From: Lineus longissimus
Lineage: Eukaryota; Nemertea; Pilidiophora; Heteronemertea; Lineidae
Assembly: GCF_910592395.1 (NCBI RefSeq)
Contig: NC_088314.1
Span: 14,386,001-14,450,000, forward strand
DNA: 64,000 nucleotides
Direction: 5' to 3'
Both the position numbers and the translations under genes were made by a program. The notes under the pieces are model-generated. The model worked only from the letters and a program-made list of their open reading frames with translations, had not been told where the DNA came from and did not search any database. Positions 23,401 through 32,400 of this stretch are shown in pieces (within the stretch, counting starts at the first letter, position 1; every line of letters starts with the position of its first letter).

Positions 23401-26400
23401 ATTTCGTTTTGATACTACCATAGAAAAAAGCAAATTTTTATGATTATCTGATGAGTTTACACACCACACCCGAGTATAGGCCTGTGACATGGTGAGTAGA
23501 CATGCCATCCATTTTCGATCGTATTCAACGAACAATGTGAGAATACTAATCAGTTGGGGTGTTTGTATCGATGAAGAGTAGTATCCTAAAACCAACAAAA
23601 GTGGAATTTATTATATAACAATGCGCTGTAGAGAATTGTACATTTAATAGGAAATGTATACTAACAGTTGCATGAAGGAAGTATGTTTCTGTCTCGAGGT
23701 CATCTTCACATTTGACCTTATCATCTCTAAATGCAACATTATGATATTCCTCCCATGAGATTACAACCTTCCCCTCGCATCTGGAGAGCTGGTTGAGTTC
23801 GTCATAGAGCTGTAAGCCATTTGGTGTCACCTGGTGGACGGTGTGAGGATAGATGTCGATGTCTAGTGCTCGGGTAAGCACCACACGGCGAAGGGTTTCG
23901 ATTCCCTGAAAATATACCATTGCAGCTACATACATAACGTGATCCCAAAACAATGCAACCCATAAACAAAATCTGAAATCAAATACCAGAAAGTCTGTTT
24001 GACCCAAGGCTTGACATTTCGTGTGAAGATCATCCACTGACCAGAGATAACGTGTTAAAAATGTGGAATTGATACCTATTGATCATGAATCAAAAAATTT
24101 TCATTTGTTGCAATTTTTGGGGCCACCTTCTTAGTCTATAATGTCATTTGAAAACTCTACCCTTCTTGGCAGTGTCTATCCACTTTTAAAATATTTAGTG
24201 GAGCTATACATTAAATAGAAAATGCTGATTAAAAAAATCGGTTGGGATGGTGTGACCAGAAGTCTAGGAGGTACCGGCAGTATTGGTCGAGTCTGTGAGG
24301 CGCGGCTAGGAGAAGCCACATGGCCTAGTGGTTTTAAACACCACGGGCTACTACGCAATAAGTCCTGGGTTTGATCCTCAGAGAACCCTGTAGCCCTCGT
24401 ATTTCTAAATGAACTGGCATGGCTTTTTTCTTGGAACCAAAATTCCTGGCTCTTCACAACAAGCTTGAGGCTCAAAGCAGTGATTCCTTGTGCATGAGTG
24501 TCTGTCTGTGTCAGGGCAAGTAAGACACAGGTGGACAGTAGCCTATAGTGGACTCAATACCACCTGCCTGCAAAAATATGGTTACGATGTCAGTAATGAT
24601 TGTGATGATGATGATGATTTCACCATCTTGGACTTGCTTAACCAGTTGGTTTGCAGCAAAATCTTGACCATGGGAGGCAAACAATGAAATTTGGTCAAGG
24701 CAACAATTCAACCAATGTCATCGTTTGCCTCCCATGGTCAATGCAACACTGCACACAAACGCAAAGATCATCATAATCATTTCACCTGATATTTACACTT
24801 CATCATTTGTACATATGATGTAATAAAGCGCAGTGCTTTTTAACTAATCACTGGCCGTCCAGAGCCATGTGTTTGCTGTTGAATGATAGTGATGGCATCA
24901 TTGGGGTATTTTTCAACATTTTAGATTTTAGGCCATCATAAAGATTAAGTACAGGTTTATACCTTTCCTGTTGTGTTGCTGACAGATATGACACTCTCAG
25001 CAAATCGTGGTCGTCTATACAATAGGTATTCCAAGTCTTCGATCCTTCGAAGAGTCTTCATATCTACCGGACCTTGTCTGAAGAATAAAAGATTAACAAC
25101 ATGTCATTATTGAGGGTCTCTGTAAAACTGAGGTTAGGTTCGCTGTAAATCTTACTTTCAAACCAAAAGATTATTCTAGTAACATACATGTAGTGTATGA
25201 TGATAGGTGGCGTATGGGCTGGCATATGGGATTCCCTGCTATCGAAAGATATTTTCAGGAAGCCCCTGACAAAGCACATGCAGAATATCCCCTATGACTA
25301 TGAGGATTGAGCCACTTATTTCTTGCTCAGCGCCATGCATCCTGTTGTTTGAGGCGGGTCACTCCACAGGATGGCTTGAATTGCACTTAGGATTTCAAGT
25401 CTAGACAACAACTGTATAAAGAATAAAGCTGTACAAGTCCTCATTAGCAATGAATGAATTAATGAGGAGAATTATGATACTGGTTCATTCATTTAAACTG
25501 ACGAGTTGGATATGACCTGAAGCAGATGACACTGATGATGATGATGATGAATAATATCACAGCCTGTGACCTCCAAACTGAGGCCTTGTTTTCTATTGTA
25601 GATTAGAATTATTGTACTAGTATATATAGGACCATACTGTTGAGGCTCCAGTGTGCAATTCCTAACGCCTTAGTTTGAACTGTAAAGCCCTCATTTTTGG
25701 AAGCCAAATATTTTCACGAGTTTCAAATATGGAGGTCTCGTCTTTGAGCTGAGACCAAGTCTCAAATTGCCAGTGGTTGCAGTACTGTGTTCGTGGTTCA
25801 ATACATTACATCCGTTGGTCTTGTCAGTGTGAAATCCAAATGGGACTGGTACCTCAAAATATTTTAACATATTTTTACCGTAAACGACGCCTAATTCATA
25901 GCGAGTGAAATTCCCCCTCTGACATAAACCTGTTAAACAAAATGTTTACAAGGACACACTCAACATATGTCATTAGTGTCCGCTGCCGATTATGGTGGTG
26001 GTGGCCTAAACAAATGTCTACCAGTTTCAATATCTTATTTGAGTTAAAGGTAAAATGGCCTGACACCAACTCTCTCTCATGGTCCATTTGTAATCTTTTT
26101 GCAATAGTGATATACACAGCTAGGTCTTCACAGGATTGGATGCGATGATTGTCATTGATTATAAATAGTGTATTTCCTAACAGGAATCAATAGACATGAA
26201 CATAATGGTGGTTAATGAGTATCCCACAAGCCATGTCTAAACATCAAACATCAAACAACAGACAATGATAGACGGTTATAAAGTTCATAGCTTTAGCGGT
26301 TAAGAAACGTGCCATAGTTACACTCAAACGGCTAATTTTACCAATTTGACCTATGTGACCTTAAGAATTAGGTCAAATCAAAAACCCGTAAGATATGTGA

Positions 26401-29400
26401 TCCTTGCTCGGAGTACCTACTATAAAAATACCATTGAAACCAAGACTGCACTCTCTATCTATTTTAGTTTTGGCCCCCTGGTGGCCAACTCGAGAATCAG
26501 ATCGGACTGAAATTCTGTGGTTGAGATTGAGGTAGGGAGTCATGTGCGACAAATTTCAAGTTCATAGCTTTAGCGGTTAAGAAATGTGCTATAATTACAC
26601 TCAAACAGCTAATTTACGCCACTTGACCTCTGTGACCTTGAAAGGTAGGTCAAATCAAAAACCCGTATTATGTGATGTATCCTTGCTAGGAGAACCTACC
26701 ATAAAAGTTTTTCGAAAACGAGTCACTTATAAGAGAGAAATCGCACTTTTTAGGTTTCCACTTGTGGTGTATCCTTGCTAGAAGTCCCTGCCATAAAAAT
26801 TTTATCGAAAACAATTCACTCAAATAAGCAAGATATTGTACTTCTTACTTTTTTCATTATGGCCCCCTGGTGGCCGAATCAAGAATCAGATCGGACCGAA
26901 ATTAGTGTCAGAGGTCACCTGACCTGGGGTGTCCTGTGTACAAAGTTTCAAGTTAATAACTTTAGCAGTTAAGAAACGTGCCACTGTTTTTTAAACAGGA
27001 TACAGACAACAACGACGACGACGACGGACGACGCACACAGCGATATTATAGGCTCCCCTATTGTGAGCCAAAAATTTTATCTGGTAATTATGAATAAAGA
27101 GCACCCTCTGAATTTATACTTAACAAAAATTGTACAGCGTTTTTTTGCAAACGTTGAATCAGTATGAAAAAATGACAACATCATTTTTGTTCTTTCTCCG
27201 ATGGGAATCTGAAATATTTTTATCCAAATCGCTTAGACTGCAGTCAAAGAAATTTTAACTAGCTACAAGGTGCACCTATCTAAATTTCATGTGACACAAT
27301 TTTAAAGGTCTTCATCCAACATTTCCTCTGCCTTCTTGCTTCTCCTGCACAAATTTGATTGTTATCTCTGCAGTGTGGTGGAGTGTCAGCTCCAGCTCCA
27401 TGCAATATTGATTCGGGGCATGGGTGAACATAAAGCACTCATTATGTCCAGGTATCAGGTCTTCTGCACCTAAAATGTCTGTGGAGCAATGTTCATTGTT
27501 ATTGATAACCACATTATCAGGCATATCATATTGGCCATGTAAAGCAATTGATTCATTCTGGACGTGATCTTATTGCGGAATTTAGCCAGTTTCTCATGCA
27601 CGCAACTTCAGGTTTTTTTCTATTCCTTCCAAGTACTTTGATGAGTGCAAGGACAGATGACACTTGAAAGTAACAGTGTAGTTTGTCATTACCAGATAAT
27701 TGACTTTTTCAAAACAAAATGTCCTCATTTATTGGGTTTTGTGCAACATTAAAAAGCAGCAAAGCTCAGCCCTCAACCCCATTATAAAGGTTCAGATTGA
27801 GATGATGGCGGAGTGGATAGTTGAGTACTTACTAGATCCGCTCGATTCAGAAAAGTGCTTTTGGTTTCAGGACCACCAAAAAATTCTACAAATTTTTTGC
27901 AGGGCCCACTACTCCCAAACACACGCCAACCCATGCCACCGGGATACAGGTGGAAGGATTCTCTCTTGCCGGCAAATTATCCGAGGTTTTCGGCTTTTTA
28001 CACTTTTCCCATTCCAAAAGAGCAAGGGGACGTGCAATGGTGGATTTCTTATGGTGCCCTAGCCAACCAAGTATTCTGCTACGATGCTGGCTTTGCCCGA
28101 ACTCCCGACTGTCTTTTCTGCTCTGCTTACGATGATTCAAAGCACACATTCTTGGAGTGCCCCTCCACCAGTAATCTTTGTGCACTTGTGATTCGACTCG
28201 CTAGTGGTCTTGACAATGACTATGTATTTTTTCTAGAAGATTAAGTATTTATATTGTCATCAAACACGCACAACTGTCAAGAAGCAGCTAAATCTGATCT
28301 TTGTTTTGTCCGAATCAGCAACCTACAGAGCCCTTTCGAATAAGAGCTTTAGCTCCGGTCCCACTGACTCCCTGTTACTATTCAAATCATATCTCAGAAA
28401 GTTCATCCAAACTGACTACGATTTCTACCGTCTCACAAACAATTTAAACGCGTTTCTAATTTTTTGGTGTCACACCGATGCCTTCTGCGTCAACGATGGA
28501 GAAGACAATCTTGTCTTAAGCCATAACGTAGTTGCAAACTAGTGAACAAGTCTTCCGCTTGGAAGCAGGGTAGGGCCCGGCTTCCAGCCAGGAAGGGCGA
28601 CACCATTGTATCCCTCATTTTTCCTACATCATTAAAAGATTCGCGTTCCATTGTAAGATTCCTTAATCATTACTTAGTATTAGGCCAACCACTGGTGACC
28701 TAGCATTGTCGCTGGGTTGGTGTCATTCCCATTTTCACTTTCTCCTAGAGTTGCTTAGCTGCTCAATAATTTTGTCCCTAATCAATGTTGCAATTCTATC
28801 GGTACTCACGTATATAATGCATCATCTCGCTTTCCATTTTTCAGGAAAGAAGACGGTCTCTCGGGTAGCTGGTCTTTAAACCGGCCGTGACCCCCAACTG
28901 AATCCATCCTAACTATAACATTTTCAGGTCCCACAGTTCTTTCACATTTTGCACTTTTTCACTGGTGGCTTCTTGCCACTGCCCTGATAGGATCAGATCT
29001 CCCTGATCGGCACTCTTTCATTTTCTAACAGCTTAACTCACCCATATAATACCGGAAGTGATGAGTAGTACACACCAACTAAATTATTCTTTCACCCTTG
29101 TACTATCCTGATTCAATACCTATTATTATTAATTATTATCATTGTTTACCAGAAATTAAACTTGATGATGCTATTTTGGAAAGAATGGTGAAAACCTTGG
29201 CGAAGTTAAGCATTTTGTGGATTTTATCTTATCAATTCACAATCATTTCCAAAAAAAATGAGAGAAAAATGGTTGGATAGTATCTTCGACGTTCTGTTCA
29301 CTAATTCATGTAAGTGGCCACCATTACCACTTCGCCATTGGATATGACCTGTGACTCACCAGCATAGTTGCATCTGAATCTGTTCTCTCAACTACCATTT

Positions 29401-32400
29401 CTTACTGCAACAAGGAAACCAGTCCTGTAAATGGTCATTGGAAAAGAAGCTGATGTTCCTTGGAAGTCAAATCTCATGTTATGGAATGTTATTCTCTCTT
29501 ATGGAAACAGATGTTAATTAGTACACTGCACCACATGCCTCCTGGCTGTCTCGTCGTTATCCCCATTATCAAGCTGATTTCATTACCACGCATCGCGCAT
29601 TGAATACCTTCCAATTTAATTAGTGATTGCATTTTCTCTTGTCTTTTTTCTGGACTCGGCTTTCTCCTTGATACGCAATTCAATGCAATTGGCTTTGTTT
29701 GTCCCAGATATGCCAGAAGGAAATCAACACAACTAAAAAACTTAAGTGTCTGGAGATGGTGCCAAGCTGGGATGGAGTCAAAGTTTTTTTCACCACAACA
29801 ACTGATTTATCCTTTATGGATACAATGAGAGCTTTTTGTAGGTTTCTCAAATTATTCATGGTTCATAACAGAACAGGAGGAAACTGCTTTACACAACACA
29901 CACTACACCTTACCTCAGCCAATGAACTGCACTGATTAACATCCACTGACCAGCAACACGTAATTAGCAACTCTGTGCAGCCTAGCCAGGAGCTTATTAT
30001 GGAAATTACAGACACGGAGTTCCAGCTTGCTTCTGAATTCTAGTTGATGGAAAGGCCTAATAGGGTTAGTATAATTGAATTGAACCAATTACAATGTACT
30101 TACTGCAACTTCACCGTTTTGATACACGCATGGACTTACTAGGAAAACTTATTTCTTTCAGACATTGGACGCCTGAGGAGTATTCTACTTCCAAACACCC
30201 ATTCACTCATGATTTCCTCAAAGTGACCTCTTTTTATCCATTATTGCGCCAAATATTCTCACCCAAGAATAAAATGCTGACAATATAATTCATCTTTCAA
30301 TGTTTTTGTCCAAATTGATATTTATTTTGGCCTTTCAATCTATTTTTATATCAATAAGGGAAAACCCAATTTTAGTTGTTGTCAAGGTGATGCTGATTGA
30401 GGGGGCTTCTCATTGGTAGCGTTCACCTTACTTTAATATTTTCTAACCTTTTTACACCTTCTGAACAAATGTGATACTTTGTCAACTTTGAGGGAACCCC
30501 TATTGCACCGTACTAACCAGTCAGGCAATTGTCCCCAATTTGCAAATCACCTGCCGATTTGACTATGTCAGACTTTACCAGTAGACTTGCAGTCGAGCTG
30601 GATTGACAGGCACAACATGGTCATGAGCGACGGAGTCAATATATTTGGATGTGAAGGGCAAAGCAGCCTGATTTTGCCACAACCCTCAAACTGGGGATCC
30701 TTGTTCGACTACTGACATTCTCCATTACACACTAGTTAGTTTTATGTGAAACTGATCCACTGCCTTCACAGAAAGATACAGTACCATGACCATACAACTA
30801 AATACATCAAACATCCCGAGTGATATTCACACCAACAGCTGGATATCTGCCTACACTGTATATTTCACAATATACGACATCATCTTTGAGAGCAGTAATT
30901 AGCAGTGACCATTCTCTCATTCATTTATCAAGGAGAGAAACTACATGTACAGGAAGAGAACTGTGACAATTTTCTCAGTCTATTAACTTGAGTCCACCAT
31001 ATGTTGTCAATAATACATATGCATTTTATACAACAGCGCACATAAGTTTCTTTCCAGCCTTTAATGAACTGTAACACATTTATGTTTCCTGGTTCTGGAG
31101 CAAGTACACTAAGGAACCTTTCTGGCGGAAATAATGGGGCCAATTTCTCTAATGAGAGTTATTATTGACAACAGTTATCAATAGGTGATCAGGCTACCTT
31201 TCGAATGAATACCTTTAAACACGAAGGAGTGCTAGTTTTTGAAAAGAAAACGATTTGATGGCGAGTAAAGTTTCCTTTTCATGATGTCGTTAATGTCATC
31301 GGAGCTCTTATAGACTGCATCACGCCTAACATTTCTAAAGAGGCATGGAGGCAAGGCAGTAGTCCATCAACTGTGTCGGGTATTCTATCAGGTGGGCTTT
31401 GAGAAATGCACCAAACTATACATTAGAAGGTCTTGAAATTATAGTCATTAATCATGTTATAATGTTCATAACCATAAAACAACTATCTGGTACAGCAAAA
31501 ATAACACTGTGTCTTGAAAAGTCACATATTCTAAAGACAAATGACATATTTGCCTTTCCAGTGCCCCCCACAGTTGATACTTCCATGGTAGAGCAACGAT
31601 TATAGTGGATTTTTTTCTTAAAAAAACCGCACATAAAATGCCAAATTACCTGAGCCTGTCCATTTCTTCCTTGATACTAGTCACATGCTTCTTCTCATTA
31701 TCAACGATCGACTGCATCACACTTTTATTTCGGCTCCGTCGCTTTTCTTCAGAGACAATCTTATCAGATCGTGTAGAAACCAGGATGATCAAACTACCTG
31801 GCGACTAAAAAATATTTTTTTTATACTAGTAACCGAGTCAAATCTGTCATAACCATTAATATAGGATAGCTTCAAACATTTTGTACGTGTGTGTTGAAAG
31901 AGTGGAGGTCAATTCACTATTATGTCTGGTAAATTAGTATATGCCACAAGACCTACATGAAATTAGATCTTGCAAAAAAAGAGACTTGATGGTGTTCAGT
32001 TAAAAATTCAATTCTTCCCGATTGTTGAACAAAAAGTCACAGCCAGAATCCAGGGATAATGGGTGATAAAAACTAGCAAATGCTTTTACTTCAGTTTAGT
32101 ACAGAAAGGCCTGGTGTAAATGCACATGAAAATTTAGATAAAAGCATTTGCTAGTCTTTATTCATATCACCCAATGTCACTTTAAGAGCTTAGGAAAATT
32201 CATGGTTTGGTGTTCATAAGAGAAAGATGGTTGAAGATTGTGGTACAATAATTTACATGCTACTCAGGTTGTTTTAATAATTTGAGAAAAAAGCATTTAC
32301 ACCTACTCTGGCTTCTACCGCATCCACAAATTTTGCAACGCCATCACAGCTAGCTTGGTCTGTTACATTGAAGACAATTATATATAGGGCATCCCTTGTC

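Noticed and set aside
24310-24400. Functional tRNA gene
   Set aside because: A and B boxes are present but the 5' and 3' arms do not pair and the B box is altered, so a SINE head is the better call.
27312-27524. Minus-strand 70-codon frame in the largest ROCO intron as an extra exon
   Set aside because: The exons on either side (31650-31804 and 24963-25077) join in perfect phase without it, and no donor follows the frame.
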